A stretch of 64,000 nucleotides of DNA, from contig NC_089730.1 in the NCBI RefSeq assembly GCF_035083965.1, positions 21,096,027-21,160,026 of the forward strand, in the 5' to 3' direction. The translations under genes and the position numbers were made by a program. This document shows, one piece after another, positions 23,301 through 38,300 of the stretch (the first letter of the stretch is position 1; the number at the start of each line of letters is the position of its first letter). The stretch is from Branchiostoma lanceolatum. Its lineage: Eukaryota > Chordata > Leptocardii > Amphioxiformes > Branchiostomatidae. A model generated the notes under the pieces. It searched no databases. It saw nothing but the letters and a program-made list of their open reading frames with translations, and was not told the origin of the DNA.

Positions 23301-26300
23301 ATATCTGACATCAAGGATTGTTAAAGAAGTCTTTCCAAATCTAAAGTGGCCAGTATTCATTCCAATCTCACCGTCCTCCAGTGTCCTGCCACTCCGTGCG
23401 GCGCTGTACAGTCCCGTCACGTTCAAGGCAACGTTGACGGCGGCCACCTCCACCAGGTACTCGGTCCACGGCCTCAACCCGCCGATCGTGACATCCCTGT
23501 TTGCAGCGCCGCTAACGTACGTGTGCTCTTGGCCGTCCAGCTTCACGCGGTAGCCGCCAATCACGCCGTTCTGGAACTCTGAGCTCACAGGCTGAAAAGG
23601 TTTAAAAAACCATGTCTGTCAACTTTGTTCAAGGTCACCCCTACAGTATTGAGTTTAAAAAATCTTCTAAATACAGTGGTTTGATGCCTTAGACTTATGC
23701 CTAAAGCTTAGGAGGACCGCTACACACATGGCTGCTGGCCTTATGTCACCATCCGAAATGACAAATGCAACCCCTCCAACCTTGAAACTCTGGCATCCAA
23801 CCCTGCCCACAGATCCACAGATAAGGCTACACCAAGTAATTTTTATGGATGACGTCCGAGCGCGCATTGATTTTGGTCTGTTCCCAGAAAAAAACACAAG
23901 AAATTCCGCTGCCTGTAACTATGACCAAAGAGTTCCTTTTTTAATATACTATGTTTCTGCAGGCCTGCAAAATCAATGGCATATGGAAAGAAACTGGACA
24001 GGACAACAACTGCTGTTCAACTGCAACTGATTTATTCAAATTGTTGCTGTTTTCCTGATGAACAAAAGAATTATTACTTGTTACACTGTGTTCTCTCATT
24101 GAATTTATGTCCTAACATGCGTCGTCGACTATTATATTTCAAATCTAGGCATCTTGTTTTTTTCAGCCCTTCTTTTTTTTTCGCGCTCTCGCATTAGATT
24201 TAGGGTCTCCAAAGGACGTCATCCATAAAAATTACTTGGTGCAGCCTAATCAACTAAAACAAGAACAAAAACAATCTAGACCTGCCAAATTTTCTGCAAA
24301 TTCTACACTACAGTTACTCTTAGTAGTGATGCTACAATGGCTCTCTGGTCTCAAAAAGAAGTAACAAAATATTTGGACAACAGATATCTTTTCTCACCTG
24401 CCAGGTGACTTGTATCTCCTTCGGAGACACACCTACGATACTGACATCTGTTGGAGCACCTGTTGGGGCTAAAAAGACAAGAAAAATAGTTACTGTAACT
24501 GTTACAGTAAGAAAACATTGTAAAACAACTTGAGCTAATCTTTTTGTAAATTCAACTTTATGCGGCCATTCATTAAGACTGCCACAATAAAGAAACTCAA
24601 AAGCCTTCTCAAAAATGTATTGAACACCGGAATAACCCTGGGATTAATGACGCAGCATAGGAAGTCTCTTCAATATCATTTTTTCAAGTGGTGCTCTTAA
24701 TAGGGTTCCAGGTAGAATCATAAGAGTTCAAAATGAGCCTGAAACACAACTCACCAGACTGGAAGGTCCTTGCAAGCGCCGGATCGGAGAATGGCCCGGA
24801 GCCCTGCGCGTTTGTCCCCTGCACTTCTATCCGGTACTCCCGCCACGGCTTCAGGCCAGACAGGAAGGTCGATGTGGTTGGTCGGTCCGTCGTCTTTGTT
24901 CTCCAGACCTCACCATTGTCGGTCCGCTAGTAGTAGTAGTAGTAGTAATGGTTTATTGATTGATTGACATTTACATGTCGCGCCAGTAGCCCATGGGCTG
25001 AATTTGAGCCAGGACATTACAACTCATAAACGGACATCTTCACAGTAGCAAAATTTCTCGGTGTAAGGGAAATGGACAGTAACTTCACGGTATAGGGTAA
25101 GTGATTTACAGAAGATGTGTGAAGGAATCATAAATGATAACAACTGTATTTTACACGATGATGATAAGTTCACGGTACAGACTCTGACTCAGAGGTGACT
25201 GTGAAAACAGTGAACATTGAAACAAACAAGAATTACAGTACTCTGCCTGTTTGGTGGCAGGAGGTGACGGTGTTGATTGGATATCAAAAGAGATTTACCT
25301 TGTAGCGTAGCGTGTAGGACGTGATGACGCCGTTCTGCATGCTGAAGGGGATCTCCTGCCACTCCACCAGGATCGTGTCCGAGGAGTTCCCCGTGGCTTG
25401 GACGTTCCGGGGCGCCGCAAACGGTGCTGAAAAAAATTACAACTTACATGAAATAAAATTATATTGGAAAAAGCATTTGAAAAGCATATGGCATCCCTTT
25501 TTGACATTCAAAAAATGTGAAAAGGAAATGTTTTTCAAAAGAAAAAAGTATCATCTATCTGTGCAAGCCTATTTGAGTCAACATCTGGAAGCTCAATATC
25601 ATGATACTCTGGAAGGTGTTTTTGAAATTCCTAAAAATGTTAGCGGAAACAATTTTCTGGTCAGGAATGGTTTTATCTGTTTTCTGCCAGAACTTCCCAT
25701 GATGGATAGTGCCACTGTGAAAATACCATGTCTCATGTGTAGCAGTTACTGTAGCTGCTGCATGCCTGTGAAGCTGGTGTAATATATTGAAGTGCTTGTA
25801 CATTGGATGACCGATACATGATGTGTACGGCATGTGTGGGCATATCAATTTTATTCTGAATAATTCTGAATTCAATCAGTGCCAGTGTCGGTAAGTGATA
25901 GTAGCAAGCTCCATGTACAGGGGAGAGAGAAGGAGCAGTACTCACGTAGACCTCCAAAGTCTGTTGGAAAAGAACAGAGACAGGAAAGGAGGAGGATAGG
26001 CAGAGCAGAAAACAAAGGAAATGCAGAAAAGACAGACAGTTAGATAATTGATATTTTTCTTTTGTTAGACAAACCTACATCATAATTTTAAGGGTAACTA
26101 GTATAGAACAACTAGTACTAATCAAAATGAAATAGTCTGAATTTCTTTACAAGATACCAGTGCCACATCATGATTGGAATTGCATAATGTAAACATATAC
26201 TTTACCAAAACATTGAAAATCTGACATTGCCTCTGACTTCACTACTCTTTATCAATCACCATTTCTACAGTATTTTCCTGTAAAAACTAGATCCTCAATG

Positions 26301-29300
26301 CAATCCTGTAAATTTGATGATCAATCAATTCTGGTTTGATTATTGTAGGAAGCACATTAAAGTTATTGAAGAATTGAGGCGATTGTTTGAATTATTGATT
26401 CATTAACAAACTATTAATCAGCTCACCGTCTCACTGTAGAAAGTATTAAAACCAATTGCTTGATTGGTTGATTGATTGATCGATTGATTGATAAACTGCT
26501 CACCCCCAGGGTTAGTCTGGACCTGTAGGAAGTTGCTGTAGTTTCCCCAGAGTCTCTCCCCATTCCAAACCGTCGCTGCCCGCACACGGAAATGGTAAAA
26601 GGTCAGAGGCCAAAGGTTAACCACCAGCTGGGACGTAGTGGGGGAGGTCGACACAACTTCAATGGAGTCAAAATCTGGAAGGGAAAAATCATTACGTGGT
26701 TAGACCCCAAGCACACAGACATCCAAGTTGCAGTACTGTTACATTGCATCTTCTCCTGTATAGATTGGTTATCTCCAAGCAGATATACTGGTGGCAATGA
26801 CAGTATCCAAAGGGCAAAAGCAGTTACTGTATTCATTTATTGAATTTGCAGACAGCTGGGTTGCCCACTCAATTTTGACAAATGAGTATCCAATAAAGTG
26901 TCCAGTTGGCTGCTATAAAAACTGAAGGCAATTCCTGGTGGATTCTACCATTGCCACAGGGAAATCTGCTTGGAGATTACCAATTTGCATGCTCTCAAAT
27001 CTATGCCTATCATATTTCTTGAAAAAATCGCATGGTCTCTTTCTCTTTCTTCTGACCACTATCTTAATGTGCAGCTTGCAGAATGTATTTTTCTTACCTC
27101 TACATACAGAGGTTTGCTGTCCTACATCTTCTGGAGGTTGACTGGATATGTGATTCGATTTTCACTTTCCAAGTCTATGCTTGGTACTGTACCTTGTCAG
27201 TTCTGGTCCCTGTACTTAGTAACTGCAGCAGTTACTGGGTCTACATATACCTTGAGAGTTCTGGTCCCGGTACTGCAGCTCGTACACCCGCACGTCCCCG
27301 TTGCGCTGCTGCGGTCGCTCCCAGCTCAGCTGCACGGCAGTGGAGTTCTTATAGGGAACCTGCAGGTTTCTGGGCGCCGAGGGGTCTGGGGAAATAACAG
27401 AGAGTGATTATGTACTACATGTACATGTACCTTAAAGTTTGATGATAGTCTCATCAGGTTGGTAAATCACTGGATATTTGGGCTGTAGTGCAAAGTAGAA
27501 CTAGTCAATGTTGCCTGTGGAAGATGACACTTTCTAACATTACTGTAGTGAAACTTCCGGTTTTTGCATCTCATGTGGTGATTTGCATGCTTTTTAAACT
27601 CATCAGATATCAAATTTGTCTTCCTGAGTTTGAATTTGTGATGCACTGCAACACAACCACTACACATTAGAATCAGTACAAAGCTCACAATACATTATCT
27701 GCAAACTGATGTTCCGATAACTCACTTGAAGCAAAAGTCTGAGCCTCAAGATTATGGGCCCTCTGGGGACTGGTACTGCAACAGAACTTCTATTGTATAG
27801 TCTACCCCACAGGGTGCGAAATACCTGGTTGCACGTTTCACAGTGCAACAAGATTTCGGTTGGTGCAAGTTAATTCCAAACCCAGGTAGCGCAGTGTGCA
27901 ACCTTATATTCTGAGCCAAAGATTTCAATCGGAGCCCTGGAAGCTCACAAAAACACAGTGTCACTCTCATAAAATTCGGTAAATCTTCAATTGAAATAAA
28001 GAAATCAACACTTTTTTGTTTTAAAACATCCAAAACCCTTCATAGATCGTGGAATTTGAGCTGAAAAAGACGAAAACACACTGCCCTCAGCTAAACAAGA
28101 TGTTTTTAGGTCAATGGGAACACAATACTATCTAATATATATTTTGAAATGTTAGTAGTATTATACGCTACATACGAGCTTGATTTGAAGAAATCGGTGA
28201 ATGTTGCTGGAGCAACCTGAAATTTGGATGTGCAACCTAGCATTTGCCCTTAGTTGCAACATGGGCAACCTGGCTCAAAAAAGTATTTCGCACCCTGCCC
28301 CATTAGTAAACAAGTCCAGATTACTCACTCGAAGCGAAAGTCTGGACCTCCAGAGCATTTCCCGGCTCGCTGATGCCGATGATGTTCCATGCACGGACCT
28401 GGAAGTAATACGACTCCGCCGGCTCAAGGTCGTCGATGACGAACCAGCCGGTTGTCCCAACCGCAGGGATCCGGTGGGGGAGGGGGGTGTACACTGGTGC
28501 TTCACTGAAGAAAAGGTGTAAAAAAAACATGTTAGATATAATTGGATTTTCTTTGGATCCACAATTGTGAAAGCCATCAGTTTTGACACCAACCTCAGCT
28601 TTCCTTCCATATAGTCAGACAACATGTACAAGGAGTAGTAAGTGCAACTCCTGATTCCCAGTTAAGTGACAACCACCTCTGTTTCTACTCGACATGCACC
28701 AAAGACGACATTCCATACAAGTGGCTGTCTGCCACATTTATAATGGTCCCCATATGCCACCTATATAGTATACGTACTACATGACAATGTATGACACTGT
28801 AACTCTTGTTTCTTTCACTGTAACTTTATGTTCACTGTTTTCACGGTCACCTCTGTACCATGAACTTATTATCACCGTGAAAAACCTGTTGTAACTATTT
28901 ATGATTCCTTCACACATCCGTTCTGTAAATCACTTGTCGCCACCGTGAAGTTAAAGTTCAGTTAAAATGTCTATTTTCCTTACACCGTGAAATTTTGCTA
29001 CCGTGAAGATAAAGTGAATTACTGAATAATTCCTTGTTCAACACCTAATACACAGATGAGTGACACCCACCTGAGCTTAAACTCCACCTGGTAGTACAGG
29101 ATGCTGCTGTTCCCGTCGTCCGTGGCAACCCAGCTGATGTTGACGGAGTAGCTGTCCAGCGCCACAGCTGACAGGAGCTCTGGGGCCGAAGGCTGGACTG
29201 TAGAGGGATGGGGGCACAAGAAGGGGTTATTCAACAATTATACATTCAATTTTTACATACAAAAATATCAATTTTTGATACAAGAGCCTTCTAGCAAAGA

Positions 29301-32300
29301 TAATCAAAGATAGTGTTTTTAAGGGTGAATGTTGGGCATCTCAAACTTAAAACATAAGGAATAGCACCAAATACTGGAGTTAGTACAATAACAACTGGTT
29401 CAGCACCGAGGACAGGCATGCATGTGAAGAGGAAAATGACGACTAAGTGTTGGATCTGTTTACCTTAATCTTTAGAAAAAAGGAATTTAAGCGTGTGGAA
29501 CAATTTTTTTACCTTGTACAAAGACAGGCCTGGTCTCCCTGGCCTCTCCAGCTTCACTGGTTGCCACACAAGTGTACTGACCTGTACATGGTATGGAAAA
29601 AGAACAAAAAATTGAGTTACCAAATTCAAAAATAAAACAAGCACAAAGAAGACACAAGATCTTTGTTAACCAAATAATATCATTCTTAAATTTATCATTC
29701 TGTTGTTTATTTACTAGTATTAACTTTTAGAATTAGCAATTAACTGCAATTCAGTGGAATAGCTCTCCCTGAAAGCAAAAAATATTTTCACAGAGGACGC
29801 AATGCAAAATGTATCTTAGATGTTTCTTTTAGAATGACTCCTGACAAGTTTGTTTTCCTTAAAAAATCTACGTTAGTTTTTTAATTACCTTCATCTGCAT
29901 AGTCCACGTAGCGTATGAGCAATGCACCCTGGGAAGGGAAGGACACCCTGTCTGAGGTAACCAGAAGCTGCCTGTCGCGGAACCAGGTAACGGTGGGAGG
30001 GGGGCTGCCGACAGTGGTACAGTCCAACCTGAGGTCTTCTCTCAGCTTCACCAGGCTAGGACCTGACAGGGATGAGATCTCGGGCGCCACTAGAATAAGT
30101 TGGATGTATAGGTAAGAATGTGAGGAATAGTACTAAGAGCCGCGTAAATTGTGCTTCACAGTCTAACATAAGATCTTTGTTCAACAAATCTTGAGCCACA
30201 GCAAACTTGTGAACAAGGATGTACCTCCAAATGTGCTTTTCTCCTTCTTTCTTTCAGCGTCTATTCACTCACACTCCCTCACTCACTATACGGTTTAACG
30301 TGTTCTGTTCCCCATCATCTGGGGGTTTGACGTGCTTGCATGCTGATGGGGGAGCTTATTCACTAATTAATTCAATGAAGCTCTATTCACTATAAAGCTT
30401 CATTATTTCCTCGAATCAGTTTTATTAATTCATTCTTTTTCCTTTCTTCCTTCCTTTCTTCACTCATTCACTCCCTCTCTCTACTTACTCAGCACTGTAA
30501 GGTAGGCGTCCGCCTGGTCCTGTCTGTCCGGGAGGTTCCGAGCCACACAGGTGTACCTCCCCATGTGCCCTAGCGACACTGACGGGAACTGCAGGTACGC
30601 GTTCTCGGGCTGCTGTGTGCCGGACGGGCCGCCGTTGAACAGCCAGGTTACCATGGGAATGGGCGTGCCGGTCGCCACGCAGTGGAATGTTGCTGGGTCG
30701 CCGACACTGACCGTCTGGTTGACTGGAGGGGTCATGATCTCTGCCGGAACTGGATGATAGAAGAAGAAGAGTTTTATTGTGTGACAATTGCAACTGTTAC
30801 AGGTACAATGTATGGCAACTTGTAGAAACATGACAATTGAACTATTACTAATATCTAACAATTGTAAAGAACTAATCTAATCTATATATATGAATAACAG
30901 TAGATACAACTGTCTAATGGTGCACATGCTAATGCTCTAGAACAGATGACAAAAGTATGTTGATCCAGGTAATCATGAACAACTTCTCTATAAAGGTCAA
31001 CACTCCCTATAAACCTTTTGAGGCTGTAGGGGGTTATCCACTGTGTTTAAGGCACAGTATTGAAAGACAATACTCTTCTCCCACCGCCTTTTACCTCCCC
31101 AGCCGAATCAGGTACCCATTTTAACACCTGAATGGAGCGACGAAAGTCATGTAATGTCTGTGGCATGTCACGGGATTCGAACCCAGGACCCAGTGTATAA
31201 GAATGTGATGACGAACAGAAAAGACTTGTTTCTACCCAGCTTTGCTAATGAACATGTACCTTGCACCCAGAGTGTACCAGTAGACTCAGTGAACCCAGCT
31301 GAACTCTCGGCCCGACACGTGTAGGAGCCCTCGTCTGCATCTGTCACTCCCAGGATCTCAAGCCCTTCTGATGTGATCCTGAAAATAAGTCAGCAACAAA
31401 ATTTTGAATTTGTTTCAGCCATGAATAGGACCTAAGAACAGTATCTCTTCTCTCTAAGTCAGAACATCATGATTGAGTTTTCCTGTTGAATATCTTAAGC
31501 AGGTAGCCATATACATCACATAATAAGTTACTGATTTTACTTCTCCCATACCTAAATTAAATGAGTGTAAGCAGAAAAAAAGCACAATTTTCACTTTTCC
31601 AGACTGAAAAGTTCCATTAAAATCTTGCACGGATAAAAATCTTGTAAGACTCCCCCACCTGTAGTGTGTGTCTCCAGGTGTGACATTCAGCAGCTGTCCG
31701 TCCTTGTACCAGGTGAGCGTGGGCTGGGGGTCACCTGCAGCTGCACACCTGAGCAGGGCGTGGTCACCCCGGGGCACGTAGATCTCACCTGTACCATCGC
31801 CTGGTCCCACACTGATACCTGGCAGGACTGGGGAACAAGGGAAAGTGAAGCAAAATTTAAGGTACCGTACTTAACTTGCTTTAGAGGGCAAATATACCTT
31901 TTTAAAGGAGGGTGAAAACTTCTTCCCCTTTCTTTTTCAAGAGGGTCTTTGCATACCCTCTGAGAGGTCACAGGTCATGGAAGAGGCCACACAGGTCTTT
32001 GAGATCTCTCTCAACCAAGGCCTAAAATCTCTTGCAAGCCTTGGTGACTGAGACTCTTGAAGGCACAGAATCATGCCATCCATATCTTAGGTAGGGCTTT
32101 AAAGTGTTTCTTAAGACATATACAGGTAAATATGAAGTCTAATAACAATGTGAACCTTGGGGGCTTGGAAATATATGATCAGAGAGGTTCTTTTATTACA
32201 TTTTTCCTTCATCAGATGATGATTTTAAGGGAAATGGATCCTGGAGTATTCTGCCAAGGGCAGGAATGTTTGCATGAGGGCACCAAACCACCTACCCATT

Positions 32301-35300
32301 CACTCACTTAACCACCCACCCACTGTTGATACTCACACACAAACGCAACCCAACCACCCAGACCATGTCTCACTCCAAGGCACACACACACACTCCCTAT
32401 CCATTCATCCAGCTGAGATATATAACTAAATACTCACTGTTGATGTCCAGAGTTCCCCTGTTGCTCCTGACCGTCCCCAGACTGCTGCTGGCTTGGCAGT
32501 AGTACGCTCCCTGGTCAGTCACTCACCCACACACTAACTAACTAACTAACTATCCCTTCACCCAGCTGAGATATATGACTAAATACTCACTGTTGATGTC
32601 CAGAGTTCCCCCGTTGCTCCTGACCGTTCCCAGACTACTGCTGGCCTGGCAGTAGTACGCACCCTGGTCAGTCCGCTGGACGTTCGTGATGGTCAGCAGC
32701 TCGTTGTTCTGGCTATGTAACAGAAAACATTCAATACAACAATAAGATATAATGTGTAGGGTTTTCGTAAGATTATTGCAAGGAAAAATGCCGTTATGTT
32801 GAAAACTTTACAAAGAAATTTAAACTAAGTTGACCGTACGTAACAGCTCCAACAATAAGTAGCTCTTCCAAAGTTGGAGTCACAATTCGAGTTCTATCTG
32901 CATAAGATGACTTCACAAATTCTGAAGCAGTGGATTGCTCGATCCTTGGTTAAGACTTGAATTGGTCAACTTTTTTTGGGGGTTGGAAATTACTTCAAAT
33001 AACAGTTGAACTCTGATCCAGAAAGAATCCCACAAACACAGATTAACTCTCAAGTTCAGGTTGTAGATTTTTTATACAGTTGATTAAAGTCTCTTGCCCA
33101 TACTTACCTAAACGTGATCCTAGGTCCGGCGGCGATTTGCGCGGAGTCCTTGTACCACGTGATGGCGGGCGCCGATGACCCCTGGGCGCGACAGGTCAGC
33201 TGAGCGGTGTCGTACAGAGTAGCACTCGTGTCGGCGGGATGGACGGTGAACATCGGCGGAACTGCAAAAAAAGGACAATGTAAGTTATAGATATTTGATA
33301 ATCTAGTACCTTAAAGAGCAACAGGGGATATCACTATCTTAAGCCTGTATATAACAAACAAACTGTCTCTTTTCATGTGAACATCAGTGGAACTGCTGAA
33401 AAAAGGAAAATGTAAAGTTCCTAAGAGGAGTGAAAGAGGCCATCTACATCAGAGCCCATCGACCATCCCTCAACCGAGACGGGGGCTGATACAGACTGCC
33501 GGGCACCTTGATCCATTGCTGGCATCACAGTTCCGCTCAGGTCAAGTGACTTAGACTGCGGGTCAAATTAGCTTGAGAAGGACCAGAGGAAGTTGGTTGA
33601 AAGGTAATGTTTGTGCACGAAAATAGCATGTAGATTTGTTACTTAGGGTATCTCTTGTTTGTTCGATTCAGATCAGTGCACATTTGTCCAAATAGTTGCC
33701 AAGTTATCATTTCTATATATATTGAGGACTGACGGAAAGCTTATTAGTGAGTGATTTATATTGTGAATGGAAATAACGCAAAATAAATCTTGTACTAGTG
33801 CACAATATATATCAGGCCATTACCCAAAGGAAAGTTTGCAAAACTAAATTCCAAACTGAAAGCCTCTTAGAATACTTCAAGCAGTATACCTGTAACAGTC
33901 AGCTGTGCTCTGTTTGAGACCACGGACCGCCCGATGATCGTGTTCTGAGCGGAACAGAAATACTCCCCTTCATCATCCTCCATCACATACATAAACCGCA
34001 GGTCACCAGTCGTCATGACAACGACCCTGGTGTCCTCGGTAATCAGGCGGTTGTCATGGTACCAGGTGACAACAGCAGGGGGGTGGCTGGAGGGGGGTCG
34101 GCAGGTCAAGGTCACGGGGGTCAGCTCAATGGCAGTCAGGCTGGAGGGATGCTGCTGGAAGGTCGAGTCTATGTCTGTGGGGAAAGGAAGGTTGTCAAGA
34201 GAACATATTATGATGAATAAAGATAATGATTAAATGCTGACAGTACAAATTTTCAGCGAGACACACTTTTGGATTAAATGTAAAAATGTCAAATATGCAA
34301 CAAATCCAAAAATCTGGATTCGTATCAATTTGCTCCAAATACAAATCTTAAAAGTATCCCGAACATTTATATCTTCTTAGCATTAGTTTTCTAGGATTCC
34401 TAAATATTTGCTGACATTCTTCAGAAAGTTTGAGTTAAATCAACTTTTAACTCTTAACCTTCATTGGTTATAAAGTTAAAGTGAAAAAATATGGGGGAGA
34501 CAACTGGTAGTAAGAGCAGATTTAAGAATCACCTGATTTGTTTGTAATAGGAGAAGTTTGATAAAGAAAGAAATGCAGAAATATTCAAAACACAAAAATA
34601 AAGAATCATATTCCTTGGCAGGTGAATTCAGCATTTTATAACTTTGAAAATGTTCCTAAACACTCACAAGCTATGGACAGGTGTGCCGCGTCACTTGTAG
34701 CATTGCCGTAAGGGTTCTGTACTGCGCAGTAGTAGCTGCCGGCGTCAGACGTCTGAACACTGTTGAACATCAGGCTGCCGTCTGGTAGGATAAATCTCTG
34801 GGGAAAAAATACATTAGTTTGCCTGTTACGCTTCTGTACAAAAACTTATGGTCACCGTGATAGTAAGTTGTAAGTAGTATACTGAAGAATGCTACTGACA
34901 TAATATAAGTCTCTTAAGATAAGGTATTTCAACGATAATTGACTAGAAATTTGAAATTATGAAATATTAATAAATCATTATGAGTGTCAAAGAACAATCA
35001 AACTTTACTACCTCATGAACTTCTTGATCTGAATCAAACAGTATGGAAACTTTTCCCATTATGGTTGTACAAACCTTTCTGTTTCACATCAACAGAAGTA
35101 CATTAATTTTCACCTCTTGACAGCAATCTACAACAATGCAGCACCCTTACCTGTATAGACGAATCATTGCTGACTAGCACTCCATCCTTGAACCACTGCA
35201 GTTCCAGAGGGCCAGTCCCTGCTGCTAAACACTGCAAAACTGCTGTGGTGCCCTCCGCCACCGTGGTGTTCGTGGGGCCTTCTAGGATCACTGCCAGGGC

Positions 35301-38300
35301 TGCAGTTTCATTGGTGGGGATGGGGGTTGCTGGGAAAGGTTAGAGATTAAAGGTTAGAGGTTAGTCACTGTATTTACTTTATATCTAACTGAAGATGTTT
35401 ACTTTTTACCCAAATGATAAAATGCTGTTTCTTCTGATGAATGAATGGTTTATTTGATCATTTTGATCGGATATCGGAAAGTACCTCGCAGCCATAGGCT
35501 GAATGGCATACTTTTCACATTGTGATGCCAGTTGCAAGTGCATGCTATAGACATTTGCCTTTTCAAACACACCTTGCACAATCATGCAATTTCAGTACGG
35601 TTTTCTCTTGCAGTAAATATAGTGTTGCATCAACTATACATTCAAGCTAGAACTTTGCAAAGGTTAGAAATTTGCAAAATAATGATATGTAAGAAATATC
35701 AAATGTTGTTTCAGCAGTACTTACACACAAATGTATGCACCAGGGTGCAACCCGGTTGTTGATGGAATGGACATGTGGAGGGGGATGGACAGAAGGAGGG
35801 AACGGTTAGTGGGAGGTGGAATGGGTTAGACGGATGTGAGTGACAACAACAACACTGTTGGAAACACTTATCAACAACAACAGGAGGCTTGGGTGAGATG
35901 GACATGAAAAGAGGGACAGAGGACAATACAATTTGAAACAGTGCAACATCCAGTTACTATAGCCTGAATAGGCACTACAAGACTGAATGTGGTCATATTA
36001 CATGATATCAACAATGTTATAATGTTGAAAATTGCTTCCTAAAACTCTGCTCCCCCCTTATAAGTTTGATACAGTACTTAGTGTTTGACAAATTCTTAGA
36101 TTTAGAATTATGCACAGTACAAAATGAAGTTGACTGGCCTATATATATAGTTCGAAGTTGTGCTAAAAATGTTTTCCCTTATGAATAGAAAAATTAAAGA
36201 ACTGGCAACAAAGAGGACACAGAGTATTGCCAATTTGATGTAATCTAATGTTTATTCATAGCAAGAAAAGACCAGAAAACAGAGAAGAAACAACACATGG
36301 ATGCAGAGACTTGCATAAGACCTACCCTCCACCACTAGTGTAGCCGGAAGGCTCCTCTCCGGCAGCTGAGGTAACATGGGGTTAACTGCCACACACACGT
36401 ACTGCCCTGCATGTCTGCCATCTGCGGCATCTATCTGTAAAGTCCCTGGAAATACACATTGAAACAGCTTGTATTTCAACCAAGCCAAGTCAACCCTACT
36501 CTTCTTTATACTTGTGTTGGGCTATATCATGTGCAGATCCATAGGGATTCGATGCCAACAACTTAAATTTAGACAAAGACATGGGGCCACCGGCTTTATG
36601 TCTACATTAAAAAAGGAGAATATTTTGCAGCTTAAAAACAGCATTCTGTGCATGGCTCTAACTTTTGTATCGTAACTAAAATAGCACTGCAGATTCAGAA
36701 CATAAACAGCACTACGGTAGGACACTTTCTTTAGTCAAACGTAAGAAAAAGCAGATTGCTGGTCACCTTTTGTATTTGCATGATAGCTAATGAAGTGAAG
36801 GTATCCAAGTACCTGAAGTCCTATTTCCCCCGAAGCCCTGTGTCTCGTAAGCCTGGCCGCCGGTGAAGTTGGCCCCGTCCTTTTCCCAGTACAGCGTGGC
36901 CAGAGGCAGACTGGGGCCGGATATACAGGTCAGATACACCGTCACGCCTGCAGTTACGTTCTGGGACACCGGGGGGCGCTCTATTGGGTCAATGTCTGCA
37001 ACAAGGAAAGACATTCGGTTAGAGAATTTATTTCTGTAGCCCTTCTGCTTTGCAAACTTTCAGTTTTTAAGACAAAAATTGCAGCACTGAGGATGCATGG
37101 AAAAAGCACATTAATATGTTTATTGACAGACAACTTAGAGTATAGTATGCAATATGGCATCCGCACTAGATAGCGTTAAACAATGACTTCAGGTTAGGTG
37201 CTACGCACTAAACATTCAATAATTATTGTAATATACCGGTGACCCCAAGGGGGGATTAGGACTTCAGTACAATATAGACAAAGATGGTGGTGTTTGTCCT
37301 TGGTGCTGAATGTGCTGAATAACAACAGCTACTGAAGAACTACACAATCTACTCATGTCTATAACATCAACATATCTATAGACTCTATGCCACAAGCGCA
37401 CTGCTATAGTGATGCCTGTCCCTGGTGCTGAATAGCAGCTACAGGGGAATTACACCATGCCTACATGATGTCAACATTAACTACATAAGAGATCAGTAGT
37501 ACACTTGTCCATATGCTACACTACAGACCTACAGTATATAGTAGTGCCTGGCCCTGGTGCTGAATAACACCAACTACAGGAGAACTACACAATGTCTACA
37601 TGATGTCTACACTAACTACATAAGAGATCAGTAGACCAATTTGTCCTTATGCTCTACAAAACACCTACAGCCATATAAATCTATATCGTGGTACCAGTCC
37701 CTGGTGCTGAATGACAACGGCTAAAGCAGAACTACACAATGTCTACTGAGTGTCTGCATTACCCTCAACAGATATCAGTGGTAAAATTTTCCATTTGCTC
37801 TACACTACAGATCTACTGTAAAAGTATATAGTAGTGCCTGTCCCTGGTGCTGAATAACAACAACTACAGGAGAACTACACAATGACTACAGGATCTCTAC
37901 ACTTCCAAATCCTACCCAGTTGCTTGAGTAACTGTTACCTTGTGCATCTTATAACCTGGATGTCTAACCTTCATTGTCGTATCCAAAAGTTGTTACACAA
38001 GGAAAACAGAAAATCATCCCCAACAATCACAAGAAAGTGCTTGCAAACTCACAGACTATTGTGAGAAACGCAGGGCTACTATCAAAATCATGTTAAACAA
38101 GAACAGAAAACTGTTTCCAAGAAACTCAAGAAGACACTACAAACTCACAGGCTATCCTGAGGAATGCGGGTCTGCTCTCCACCGAGGAGTTGGTCCTGGT
38201 CCGGAGCGACACCACACAGGTGTAGTTGGCGATGTCCTCTGATTGGACAGGAGAGAAGTAGAGCGAGCCGTTGGCAAGGCGATGGATTCTGGGGTGGTTG

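Noticed and set aside
27810-28297. Firm 8-bp target duplication for this element
   Set aside because: Flanks ctacccca and ccccatta do not align as a duplication without shifting the ends.
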